A program made the position numbers and the translations under genes. Under the pieces are notes generated by a model, which was not told the origin of the DNA, searched no databases, and saw nothing but the letters and a program-made list of their open reading frames with translations. From SKPH01 sp051748565 (lineage in GTDB: Bacteria; Bacillota; Dethiobacteria; DTU022): a DNA stretch of 56,472 bases. Positions 43,488-51,690 of this stretch are shown here, piece after piece (positions within the stretch are counted from its first letter, which is position 1; every line of letters starts with the position of its first letter). The DNA lies in assembly GCA_051748565.1 (NCBI GenBank), contig JBNJHN010000007.1:1-56472 (forward strand), written 5' to 3'.

Positions 43488-44903
43488 ATGTTTAAATTTA
43501 ACAGAAAACGTTCGCGTGAAAGCATAATAGTTAACGGGTCAGGTAATTACAGACCGGTGCTCAGCATAGTTATCCTGGCCTGGCCGATAGTAATTGAAAT
43601 GGGTTTGCATACCTTTGTCTGGATTTTCGATACGGCTATGGTTATGCGCCTGGGGGCTCATGAAGCGACGGCAGTGGAATTTGGGGCCATTGTTCTCTTT
43701 AATTCATTAATGATCCTTGGTGCGCTCGGTATCGGTGCCAATGCCCTGGTAGCACGTTATACAGGGGCAGAAGATATGAAAAATGCCGCCCTGACCGGAG
43801 GGCAGGCTTTGACTCTCAGTTTCATTATAACTGCGATATTTACAGGTATTGCCGTGCTGTTCGGCAGTTCTTTTTTTGGTTGGATAATAAAAGATGCCAC
43901 AACCCTTAACCTTACAAATGATTACTTCTATTTCGCTTTGCTTAGTGGGGGATTTGCGCTGCTGCCGCTTCTGGTGGCCAACGGCATTATTCGTGGGACA
44001 GGCAACACCCGGGTGCCTATGATTATTGCCTTAATTGCCAACTCTTACAATGTAATCGGAGATTACCTGCTTATTTTCGGCCATTACGGGTTTCCTGAGC
44101 TTGGAGTAAAGGGTGCAGCATTAGCTACCGGCTCAGCACAGTTAATTGCCCTGACTCTCTCAATGGGCTACCTTTTTTTGCATAAAGGGATTTTACCGTT
44201 CTCTGTTAAATCACTATTTCCGCTGCATAAAGAGGTTATTAAAAAAGTTGTGAAGCTGAGTGCTCCCGCAGGCGCGGAAGAACTAACTCACAGCGGCAGC
44301 AGAATGATTACAGCCAGCTGGATTACTGTGCTCGGGCCGGTTGCATTTGCTGCCAATGCAGCGGCTATTGCTGCCGAAGCGTTTTCTTTTATGCCCGGAC
44401 ATGCTTTTGCCATCGCTGCAACAACCCTTGTCGGACAGCGGCTGGGTGCAGGATTTATCAGGCAGGCTCGTGAAACAGGTTACTGGGCAGTTGTATTAGG
44501 CACGATCCTGATGAGTTCGATAGGCTTAATATTTCTATTTTTTCCTTATGCCGTGATGAGCCTCTTTGATCCCCCTGATCCTGAGGTAGTGCGCCTCGGG
44601 GTGCTCTGCCTGCAGATTGCTGCCCTAGAACAACCTTTCATTGCCCTGACGATGATATTCTCCGGTGCCCTGAGGGGAACCGGTGACACTAAAGGACCTT
44701 TCAGGATTGGGCTCTACACCAACCTGTTAGTGCGGCTACCGCTGATATATGCAGTCATATTTATTTTTCAACTCGAAGTTTACTTTATCTGGTGGGTGAC
44801 AGCGCTTCAATATGCTGTCAGTGCCATGCTTTTATACATTCTTTACCGCAGAAAAGACTGGGATGCATTGGAACCGATTCCCACTTCAGAAAATGTAGGG
44901 TAA
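43488..44903 (+). CDS. MATE-family efflux transporter
   Basis: A 471-residue protein with twelve hydrophobic helices and the internal two-fold repeat of MATE exporters. Typical features are LAWPIVIEMGLHTFVWIFDTAMV in the first half, IIRGTGNTRVPM at the end of TM6, and FSGALRGTGDTKGPF in the matching place of the second half. MATE proteins expel cationic drugs or metabolites using Na+ or H+. The N-terminal basic extension of about 20 residues is a little long. Monocistronic. Confidence 0.9.
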   Translation: MFKFNRKRSRESIIVNGSGNYRPVLSIVILAWPIVIEMGLHTFVWIFDTAMVMRLGAHEATAVEFGAIVLFNSLMILGALGIGANALVARYTGAEDMKNAALTGGQALTLSFIITAIFTGIAVLFGSSFFGWIIKDATTLNLTNDYFYFALLSGGFALLPLLVANGIIRGTGNTRVPMIIALIANSYNVIGDYLLIFGHYGFPELGVKGAALATGSAQLIALTLSMGYLFLHKGILPFSVKSLFPLHKEVIKKVVKLSAPAGAEELTHSGSRMITASWITVLGPVAFAANAAAIAAEAFSFMPGHAFAIAATTLVGQRLGAGFIRQARETGYWAVVLGTILMSSIGLIFLFFPYAVMSLFDPPDPEVVRLGVLCLQIAALEQPFIALTMIFSGALRGTGDTKGPFRIGLYTNLLVRLPLIYAVIFIFQLEVYFIWWVTALQYAVSAMLLYILYRRKDWDALEPIPTSENVG

Positions 44904-45034
44904 CATGCTGCGGAATCATCGCAAATAAGCAGTTCTGGCAGGTGCTAACTAAATTGGAAAGCAAAAACAGATTGCCGGAAGTAAGAAGGTTTAAAAATAT
45001 TAGCTCTTAACCATAAAAAATATGGGGGTGATCC

Positions 45035-45550
45035 TTGTTGGATCTGGATAAGTTGAAAAGAGAGCAGCTGGAAGAGTTGCTGATTGATTTTGCCAAAAGA
45101 TGGCTGGCCCATGACGGTCTCTGGTTTCAGGAAGTTGAAAAAGTTTACGGTTTAGAAGAAGCGATCAGGTTGGATGCCGCTGCCTGGGAAAAGTTTACAG
45201 TAATTGAAGCAAAGCGAATAATGGCCACCTTAAATATCGAGCCCGGAGGTGGTCTTCCGGCTCTTAAAAAAGCGCTTCAATTCAGGTTGTACAGTATGAT
45301 TAACAAACAGGAGATTATTGAAAAAGATGAAAATACCTTTGTATTCCGTATGCTTGACTGCCGGGTCCAATCAGCCCGCAAAAGGAAGATGATGCCCGAT
45401 TTCCCCTGCCGCCCTGTTGGACAGGTTGAATATAGTGAATTCGCCCGGACCATAGACCCCCGTATTAAAACTGAATGCATATACTGCCCTCCCGATAAAC
45501 ACCCAAATGATAGCTACTGTGCATGGGAATTTAGAATTGAAGAGGAGTAA
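45035..45550 (+). CDS. DUF6125-like cytosolic protein
   Basis: A 171-residue soluble protein. The N-terminal LLIDFAKRWLAHDGLWFQEVEKVYG and a Cys-containing C-terminal part (MLDCRVQSARKRK, FPCRPVGQVEYSEFA, KTECIYCPPDKHPNDSYCAWEF) agree with the small family I know as DUF6125, found in strict anaerobes and of unknown function. Four or five Cys near the end could bind a metal. TTG at 45035 or 45038; the latter is better spaced from GGGGGTGAT. Confidence 0.6.
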   Translation: MLDLDKLKREQLEELLIDFAKRWLAHDGLWFQEVEKVYGLEEAIRLDAAAWEKFTVIEAKRIMATLNIEPGGGLPALKKALQFRLYSMINKQEIIEKDENTFVFRMLDCRVQSARKRKMMPDFPCRPVGQVEYSEFARTIDPRIKTECIYCPPDKHPNDSYCAWEFRIEEE

Positions 45551-45573
45551 ATTGGTTTTTAAAGTAGTAGTTG

Positions 45574-45591
45574 CATAATTACAATATTATG
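45574..45591 (+). promoter_or_regulatory. Inverted repeat, candidate ArsR-family operator
   Basis: CATAAT-TACAAT-ATTATG, 6-bp arms with a 6-nt spacer, lies about 30 bp before the ArsR-type gene. ArsR repressors commonly bind such AT-rich dyads and control their own operon. Confidence 0.55.
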
Positions 45592-45622
45592 ATATAATAA
45601 TGTAAGAGGAGGGGAACCTGAA

Positions 45623-45904
45623 ATGGATGAAGCAAATGAACTGTCTATTATCCGGGAGAAGGCAGCATTGTTAAAAGCGCTTTCCAACCCGGTAAGGTTA
45701 TGTATCGTCAGGGAATTGCTTGAGCAAAAATCCTGTAACGTATCAGCGATGCAAAACTGTCTGCAGCTTTCGCAGTCGACAGTATCACAGCACCTGGGCC
45801 GATTGCGGGACATGGGTATTATCAGTGGTGATCGCAAAGGTACCGAGGTATATTACCATATTACCAGTGAAAAGGCGGCAGACATTGTCAGGGTTCTCTT
45901 TTAA
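45623..45904 (+). CDS. ArsR-family transcriptional regulator
   Basis: A 93-residue winged helix protein: LLKALSNPVRLCIVRELLEQ, recognition helix LQLSQSTVSQHLGRLRDMGII and wing GDRKGTEVYYHI. Possible sensing Cys residues are Cys48-type (CNVSAMQNC), but no classical CVC metal motif is seen. It starts a three-gene unit with the Sec-HesB protein and desulforedoxin, so it may sense iron-sulfur or redox stress (inference). Confidence 0.88.
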   Translation: MDEANELSIIREKAALLKALSNPVRLCIVRELLEQKSCNVSAMQNCLQLSQSTVSQHLGRLRDMGIISGDRKGTEVYYHITSEKAADIVRVLF

Positions 45905-45932
45905 AGCTACTTGTTGATAAGGAGGTTTTTCA

Positions 45933-46247
45933 ATGTTAAGTATAACAGAAGCAGCACAAGTTAAATTTAAGGAGTTCTTAATGGAAGAAGGGAAAAACGA
46001 TGCCTACATTCGTATATATGTCAGCGGTGTCGGCTGAGGCGGACCAAGGTATGGCCTGACTCTGGATGAGTCGGTTCAAGAAGGTAAGGATGTTGTAGAA
46101 GAAGCAGGAGAAGTTAAAATTGTATTTGATCAAGGGATTGCAAACTTTGTAGAAGGTAAGTCTGTAGATTATCATGATGGTCCGGGTGGCGGTTTTTCGA
46201 TAACCGATCCCGCTGCAGATAGCAAGTGCGATGGTGGATGCTGTTAA
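45933..46247 (+). CDS. HesB/IscA-like selenoprotein (Sec at residue 35)
   Basis: The frame runs 105 codons from ATG 45933 (AAGGAGG upstream) to TAA 46245-46247, with one in-frame TGA at 46035-46037. Reading TGA as Sec gives YVSGVG-U-GGPRYGLTLDE, the HesB-like selenoprotein pattern where Sec replaces the first conserved Cys of IscA-type proteins. The C-terminus is CDGGCC. A SECIS-like hairpin lies just downstream and selC is 7 kb away. A stop here would give a useless 34-residue peptide. HesB-like proteins carry or assemble Fe-S clusters; the role of the Sec form is not known. Confidence 0.92.
46052..46078 (+). promoter_or_regulatory. SECIS-like hairpin for UGA recoding
   Basis: CTGACTC (46056-46062) pairs with GAGTCGG (46068-46074) around the loop TGGAT, with a 3-bp lower stem TGG/TCA beyond a single mismatch. 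The loop starts 25 nt after the UGA and contains GG, within what is known of bacterial SECIS elements. Confidence 0.7.
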
Positions 46248-46269
46248 ATAAAGGTTTGGAGGTTGGCTT

Positions 46270-46392
46270 ATGGCAACGAAAGAAGAGCAGGTATATGCGT
46301 GCCAGGTTTGTACTAATGTGGTTAAAGTACTGGATTCAGGTGTAGGAACCCTGGTTTGTTGTAATAAACCAATGGTTTTGCAGGGAAAATAA
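46270..46392 (+). CDS. Desulforedoxin (rubredoxin-like FeS4 protein)
   Basis: A 40-residue protein, too short for most gene callers. It has the desulforedoxin pattern YACQVCTNVVKVLDSGVGTLVCC, i.e. CxxC plus adjacent CC, then NKPM. Four Cys bind a single iron. Such domains occur alone or fused to neelaredoxin in superoxide reductases and serve as small electron carriers. GGAGG precedes ATG 46270. It is the third gene of the ArsR/HesB unit. Confidence 0.9.
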   Translation: MATKEEQVYACQVCTNVVKVLDSGVGTLVCCNKPMVLQGK

Positions 46393-46405
46393 TAAATGGC
46401 TTAAA

Positions 46406-46446
46406 GAAACAAGCCGGGCTGTTTTATTTGCAGCCCGGCTTGTTTC
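46406..46446 (+). terminator. Bidirectional terminator between convergent operons
   Basis: A perfect 16-bp stem GAAACAAGCCGGGCTG (46406-46421) / CAGCCCGGCTTGTTTC (46431-46446) with a 9-nt loop. It separates the desulforedoxin gene from the convergent minus-strand gene ending at 46452. Confidence 0.92.
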
Positions 46447-46451
46447 TATTC

Positions 46452-47738
46452 CTATTGATTTTGTTCTTTTTTAACTTCCAACAGCTTCCCTGAATTTAGC
46501 ATTTCACTATACTCAGAATCTTTTTCCAATAAGCCGCCCGGAAATTCATATTTGGCCATTCTTTCGATGAATGGATCAGGGTCGAAAGATTCAGGGCCGT
46601 GTACTCCCTTGAGGTTCCATATACCCTTTGCTACCAGCTCCAGCATGATCACCGGACTGAATGCTGTTTGGGCCACCACAGAATTTGTGCCATACTTCTT
46701 ATAACAATCCTGGTTGTCCGAGATCTGGTAGAGGTATACAGATCTTTTCATACCATTTTTGGTGCCGGTCACCCAGGTTCCGGCACAGCCTTTACCGATG
46801 ATCCTTTCAGCCAGCTCGAGTGGGTCAGGAACCACTTTAACCAGAAAATCACGGGGAGTGATCTCGCTATCGCCAACTTTAATCTTTCTGGCGGCATCAT
46901 CCATTCCGCATTGCTGCAGGTTTAAAAGAAGGGTTCTCATTTCGCGGGGGACTCCGAACTTAAAGGTTACCCGGTTACAATCAATTACCCTCGGAATAAG
47001 CAGTACTTCCTCATGTTCCACGTTTATAACTTCCACATCGCCGATGCCGCCTGGGAATGAAAAGATTTCCGGTTCTGAAAAGACCTCCGTGCAGTACCAG
47101 CCACGGTTTTTTTCCCATACTACCGGTGGATTAAGACACTCTTCTATAGTTGTCCAGATCGAAAACCCGAAAGCAACGCCTTCATAACCGGGTATTTCAT
47201 AATTGTCGCCATCACGGACATTGACTTCATCGATGGTGTCGAATAAATGTTTATCGGCATAGCGGGCGAATACGTCTGCCATACCGGGTTCCACTCCTGA
47301 ACCGACTATAGCCATATTTCCGGCTTTTTCCCAGGCTTCATGCCTGGCGAACTGATAGTCTCCCAGTTTGACGTTGGTCAGTTCAAAAGGTTTGTCCGGA
47401 TGCTTTTTAGAAAGGGTCATAGCACAATCTATATAGCCGACTCCACATTCCAGGCAGGTATCGAAAATGTTTTCATTGAAAGCAGGTTCAACGGCGTTCA
47501 TTACATAAGTGATATCATGTTTTTCAATCAATTCTTTGATAAGTCCGGCATCACGGGCATCTATTTGCTCCGCAACAAAACGGGGGTCACCGCACCTTCC
47601 GGCCGTATCTCCAGCCCTGGAAAGGTCGTAATCAGCCATGATTACTTTTTCCGCCCATTCTCCTTCTTTGCCGGCCCTTTTTATAATCATGGCGGTTGAT
47701 TGTCCTACACCGCCCGAACCGATAATTAATAAGCGCAA
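46452..47738 (-). CDS. Saccharopine dehydrogenase family oxidoreductase
   Basis: A 428-residue protein with N-terminal nucleotide motif LLIIGSGGVGQSTAMII and the saccharopine-dehydrogenase C-terminal domain (IVGSGVEPGMADVFARYA, GYEGVAFGFSIWTTIEECLNP). It resembles the saccharopine dehydrogenase (lysine-forming) and carboxynorspermidine dehydrogenase class, which join or split amino acids and aldehydes. TTG 47738 follows GGAGGG. It lies just downstream of the aor gene on the same strand with a gap of about 110 bp, in a cluster for amine or amino acid breakdown. Confidence 0.85.
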   Translation of the reverse strand: MRLLIIGSGGVGQSTAMIIKRAGKEGEWAEKVIMADYDLSRAGDTAGRCGDPRFVAEQIDARDAGLIKELIEKHDITYVMNAVEPAFNENIFDTCLECGVGYIDCAMTLSKKHPDKPFELTNVKLGDYQFARHEAWEKAGNMAIVGSGVEPGMADVFARYADKHLFDTIDEVNVRDGDNYEIPGYEGVAFGFSIWTTIEECLNPPVVWEKNRGWYCTEVFSEPEIFSFPGGIGDVEVINVEHEEVLLIPRVIDCNRVTFKFGVPREMRTLLLNLQQCGMDDAARKIKVGDSEITPRDFLVKVVPDPLELAERIIGKGCAGTWVTGTKNGMKRSVYLYQISDNQDCYKKYGTNSVVAQTAFSPVIMLELVAKGIWNLKGVHGPESFDPDPFIERMAKYEFPGGLLEKDSEYSEMLNSGKLLEVKKEQNQ

Positions 47739-47848
47739 GGATATCCCTCCAAATTATATTTTTACCTGCATAGTTTTAACTCTATCATTTTTGCTTTTGT
47801 AATGCAGGTCTGGATCATTATTGTTTTACAAAAAACCATGTCCGGAAG

Positions 47849-49603
47849 TTATAGATTAAGTTCTCTTTTTTTGTCGGAAGTGATTTTACCGTCTTCGTCC
47901 CAACCGCGAATTTTGTAATATTCGGAGAGCATAATCTCATAATCTTCCCTTGGCAATAATTTTCCTTCGGTAAAGCCGGTTGTCAGTTTCTCCTTGTAAA
48001 TACGTTCCGGGAGATAATCGTCTTTACGATCGAAACCTTCCCGCTCGTTGAAGAGCCGGGCCAGGTTGTAAATGCGTTCACCGATTTTTGTCATTTCTGC
48101 AGCTGTTATTTCACGATCCAGGAGCAGGCTGACTATTTCGGCCATTCGTTCTGTACTCAGGGCCCAGAAGTCGCAGAATATTGCTGAAAATTTTACCGAG
48201 TTATCGTCCTGCATATCTATAACCAATTTAGCTTTGCCTTCACTGGTAAAAGGATCAATATCTCCAAAGGCTTCTACTGCTGCCGGCCAGGCCCTCATGT
48301 GGCAGGCACCCCGGTCGGCAGTGCCGTAGGCCAGACCCATTGCCCAGGAGCCGCGTGGTTCGTAGCCTGGAATCTCCAGTTTCTTAACAGCCATGGCAAA
48401 TTCTTTGCCACCGTATTTTTCGGCCAGGGCGTCAACACCCTGCGAGAGCTCTTTGCCAATCCCTTCTTTCATGGCCATAAGTTTCGGCATTTGAAGATAC
48501 TTTTCAACATCACCGAAAGTGATCCCAAAATCATGTATGTTTTTTTCGGTCATTTCCATGGCAAAAGCAACTGTGTTGCCCGCTGATATAGTGTCCAGGC
48601 AATAATCATCGCAAAGGCGGTTAAATTCAATTACTGCTTCCAAATCACTGATTCCACAGTTCGAACTGCATAAGGCCAGGGTCTCATATTCAGGGCCTTC
48701 GACCATGGTACTACCTTTTTCTACATAGTTACCGCAACCCAGGGGGCAGGCAAAACAGGCTTTTTTTGATTTCAAAACTTTTTTAACAGCGTCAGAGTTT
48801 ACCTTCTTATATCCCTCAAAAGTGCCTTCCTGGAAGTTGCGGGTTGGAAGGATGCCTGCAGTTTGCCCTAAATCGACAATCATGGGTGTGCCATCAGTAT
48901 AGGCCCACATGTTGTCATCAGTCATCGTATCATCTCGTTTAATTTTGTTCAGGGCTGCAGCCAATTTCCTTATATTGGATGATTTAATGCCTCCGGTTCC
49001 CCTGATTGCTATAGCTTTCAGTTTTTTACTGCCCATGACAGCACCAATGCCACCTCGCCCGGCCTGGCGGTAAAGTTCAGAACTGATGCAGGCCATCGGC
49101 AGCAGGTTTTCTCCTGCCTGGCCTATTGCCATGGTAACGACATCACCTAAAGTATCACTTATTAAATGTTCGGTTTCATGTGCTCCTTTGCCCCAGAGTC
49201 CGGCAGCGCTGCGCAGCTCGATTTTGTCATCTTCGATGAAGAGGTAGACCGGCATTTTAGCCTTTCCTTCAATAATGACAGCGTCGTAACCGGCATATTT
49301 TAGTTCCGGGGCAATGTGGCCTCCAATGGAACAGTCGAGGATGGTCCCGGTTGCCGGAGATTTTGCGGCAATTGCTAATTTACCGCTGTTGGGAACAATA
49401 GTGCCTGTGGTCGGTCCCGTCATCAGGATCAGCTTATTTGATTCTGAGAGAGGGTCTGTTCCCGGAACAAGCTCTTCAAATAGATACTTAATGCTCAGGC
49501 CCTTCCCTCCGAGATATTCACGGGCCCACTGCTCGTTAAGCGGTTCAGTTTCTGCTTTACCGGTAGAAAGATTTACTCGTAAGACTTTTCCTGTATAAGC
49601 CAT
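47849..49603 (-). CDS. aor: Tungsten-containing aldehyde:ferredoxin oxidoreductase
   Basis: A 584-residue AOR-family enzyme that oxidises aldehydes to acids with ferredoxin as acceptor, using a bis-pterin tungsten cofactor. Visible: N-terminal GKVLRVNLSTGKAETEPL and LGGKGLSIKYLFEEL, PGxxPxxNxxx-like TGPTTGTIVPNSGKLAIAAKSP, RQAGRGGIGAVMGSKKLKAI, the Fe-S cysteines CFACPLGC, and a later single Cys (AIFCDF) for the fourth ligand. Its start overlaps the ferredoxin gene stop by one base. A MoaD-like gene in the cluster may serve its cofactor. Confidence 0.95.
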   Translation of the reverse strand: MAYTGKVLRVNLSTGKAETEPLNEQWAREYLGGKGLSIKYLFEELVPGTDPLSESNKLILMTGPTTGTIVPNSGKLAIAAKSPATGTILDCSIGGHIAPELKYAGYDAVIIEGKAKMPVYLFIEDDKIELRSAAGLWGKGAHETEHLISDTLGDVVTMAIGQAGENLLPMACISSELYRQAGRGGIGAVMGSKKLKAIAIRGTGGIKSSNIRKLAAALNKIKRDDTMTDDNMWAYTDGTPMIVDLGQTAGILPTRNFQEGTFEGYKKVNSDAVKKVLKSKKACFACPLGCGNYVEKGSTMVEGPEYETLALCSSNCGISDLEAVIEFNRLCDDYCLDTISAGNTVAFAMEMTEKNIHDFGITFGDVEKYLQMPKLMAMKEGIGKELSQGVDALAEKYGGKEFAMAVKKLEIPGYEPRGSWAMGLAYGTADRGACHMRAWPAAVEAFGDIDPFTSEGKAKLVIDMQDDNSVKFSAIFCDFWALSTERMAEIVSLLLDREITAAEMTKIGERIYNLARLFNEREGFDRKDDYLPERIYKEKLTTGFTEGKLLPREDYEIMLSEYYKIRGWDEDGKITSDKKRELNL

Positions 49604-49995
49604 TATATATTCACCTCCTCAAAGGTTAGCGCCTCCGTCGGGCACCAATTGGCACAACTGCGGCACTGCACGCAGACGCCGATGCCGCGTTCTTTCTTTA
49701 CGATTACCCGGGTGTGGCAGATGTCTACACACAGGCTGCAGTCGGTGCAAAGATCTTCTGAAAATGAAAGGCGGCCATTCTTTTCAAAAATAGCGTTGAC
49801 AGGACAGGCTTCAACACAGCCCATGCAAAGGTCACACGTCTGACCTTTTACCACCAGGCCATTCCGGTCATAACGGGAGGTTATTTTCAAGCGGGCCAGG
49901 CGGGGGTTAAATTCACTCTCGTTTTGGGCGCTGCAGGCCAGGTGGCAGAGCTTACAGCCGATACATTTTTCAGGATGAAATACCAGTGCTTTCAA
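49603..49995 (-). CDS. Ferredoxin subunit with four [4Fe-4S] motifs (AorB-like)
   Basis: A 130-residue electron carrier with four Cys motifs: CIGCKLCHLACS, CDLCMGCVEACP, CTDCSLCVDICH and CVQCRSCANWCP. Together they can hold four [4Fe-4S] clusters. It is translationally coupled to aor (stop TAA shares a base with the aor ATG), so it probably is the electron-transfer partner of AOR. TTG 49995 follows AAAGGAGAGG. Confidence 0.92.
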   Translation of the reverse strand: MKALVFHPEKCIGCKLCHLACSAQNESEFNPRLARLKITSRYDRNGLVVKGQTCDLCMGCVEACPVNAIFEKNGRLSFSEDLCTDCSLCVDICHTRVIVKKERGIGVCVQCRSCANWCPTEALTFEEVNI

Positions 49996-50025
49996 TCATA
50001 ATCCTCTCCTTTCAATTAATTACTC

Positions 50026-51357
50026 TTAAGATACTTTCTTAACTGCTTTTTCCAGCAATTCAACCAGTTGATCTATTTTCTGAATGCTAATAGTTAAAGC
50101 CGGTTCAATCCTTATCACCGGAGATTTGTCAGCTGACCATGCAGTAATGATGCCATCCTTGAAAAGCTCCCGTGCCACTTTTCCTTTAGTATAAAAATCT
50201 ATAAATTCAATTCCGATTAACAGTCCTTTGCCCCTGGCTTCTTTAACTGCCGGGTATTCCTGGGACATGCGCTGTAGTTTCGGCAAAAAGTAGTTGCCTT
50301 TTTCAGCAGCCTTTTCTACCAAACCTTGATCAAGAAGTACATTGATACCGGCTATAGCTGCAGCACAGGCAAGCGGGTTCCCACCAAAATTGGCTGAATG
50401 CATCAAAGGACTGAGTGATTCTTCCTGCCATATTTTTGCAGTTGAAATAATTGCCCCGATTGGCAAAACACCACCGCCAAAAGATTTTCCCAGGCAGATA
50501 ATATCAGGTGTCACGCCATAATGCTCAATGGCAAAGAGCCTGCCGGTTCGCCCCATTTGAGCTTCCACTTCATCTATAATTAAAATAATCCCATGTTTTG
50601 TGCAGATATCACGAACCTGGATAAAATATTCGTCAGGGGGAATGACCACTCCTTCTTCAACCAGTATTGGTTCAAGAATAATTGCTGCAATTTCATGGCC
50701 CCTTTCCTGAGAACTTGCTATAACAGCACATAATTCCTCGATGTCGCCAAATGAAATATTTTGAGTATCAGGAAGCTGTTTGATAAAGTGTTTATGGCTA
50801 CAATATTTACCCACAGTTTCTGATAAACTCTCAATATCATTGTTAATTCCCGCTGAAGTTATAATGCCGTTTCGCCCGGTATTTTTACGGGCCAGGTATA
50901 TCGCCCCTTCTATCGATTCCACACCACTGCAAGTGAAAAAAGAATTTTGCAGATTACCTGGAGCAATTATGGCCAGAAGCCTTGAAAGCATGGCTCGCAG
51001 AGGGCCTAGAAATTCCCAATTATAAAGATGTTCTTGCTCTAAATGTTCCCTGATAATTTCGATTAACCTTGAATGGTTTTGCCCGATATTATATTCACCA
51101 AAACCGCCTGTGCAATCAATATAATTGCGATCCCTGATATCGTATAAATTAATGTCTGCCTTTTCCTGACCCGCAACAGTGTTTTTGCCTGAAAAAGATT
51201 TGTTATAATCAAGAAACCCAGGATTGAAGTTAACTTTTGATCCGGCCAGGGTTTCTGCTTTAAACCACATTTTTTCCTGATCATCTACTTGCTTTTTAGT
51301 AATGAAGTCGAGGGCTTTTTCTGAATAAGCCAGTACCTGTTCTCTGTCAAAAGTCAT
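50026..51357 (-). CDS. Class III aminotransferase homologue with altered cofactor motifs
   Basis: About 443 residues, clearly homologous to PatA/YgjG putrescine aminotransferases (PLRAMLSRLLAIIAPGNLQNSFF, MHSANFGGNPLACAAAIAGI). The PLP lysine is kept in CLGKSFGGGVLPIG. Three usual motifs are changed: the FHGKTLG segment is replaced by unrelated sequence (SAGINNDIESLSETVG), EPIQGE reads EPILVE, and DEVQTG reads DEVEAQ. So activity or substrate may be altered. ATG 51357 is preferred, with GGCGGG upstream; a TTG opens the frame at 51384. It precedes the AOR pair on the same strand. Confidence 0.85.
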   Translation of the reverse strand: MTFDREQVLAYSEKALDFITKKQVDDQEKMWFKAETLAGSKVNFNPGFLDYNKSFSGKNTVAGQEKADINLYDIRDRNYIDCTGGFGEYNIGQNHSRLIEIIREHLEQEHLYNWEFLGPLRAMLSRLLAIIAPGNLQNSFFTCSGVESIEGAIYLARKNTGRNGIITSAGINNDIESLSETVGKYCSHKHFIKQLPDTQNISFGDIEELCAVIASSQERGHEIAAIILEPILVEEGVVIPPDEYFIQVRDICTKHGIILIIDEVEAQMGRTGRLFAIEHYGVTPDIICLGKSFGGGVLPIGAIISTAKIWQEESLSPLMHSANFGGNPLACAAAIAGINVLLDQGLVEKAAEKGNYFLPKLQRMSQEYPAVKEARGKGLLIGIEFIDFYTKGKVARELFKDGIITAWSADKSPVIRIEPALTISIQKIDQLVELLEKAVKKVS

Positions 51358-51627
51358 AAAATTATACCCGCCTTTATAAGCCAAAGCTGAATTTATTTAT
51401 TGCAATAGTAGTGCCAAGATATTTATTGCTTTTTATTTAAGACAGCGGCAGGCTGTAATCAATTGAAATTGGAATCATCCGGATAATTTTTGACGGTAGG
51501 ATGCTTTTTAACCGGCAGGGCTGATCTCGATATTGAGAAATAAAAGTTCTTGCGGCCTTGCAGGCAGGTAACAGCCGAATGGTACTGCTATTTTTGCCCG
51601 GTCGGTTATGTTGACCGCCGGAAATTA
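51358..51627 (-). other. Intergenic region upstream of the divergent aminotransferase
   Basis: About 270 bp with no supportable gene; it must hold the promoter for the aminotransferase/AOR genes, but I see no clear -35/-10 pair. Confidence 0.4.
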
Positions 51628-51659
51628 AACCGGGGTGCTTATGATAGGGCACCCCGGTT
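51628..51659 (-). terminator. Terminator of the SSS transporter gene
   Basis: AACCGGGGTGC (51628-51638) / GCACCCCGGTT (51649-51659), an 11-bp perfect stem just 3' of the minus-strand transporter gene. Confidence 0.75.
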
Positions 51660-51690
51660 AAAAATACTTTGCAATCCTTTTAATTATTTT

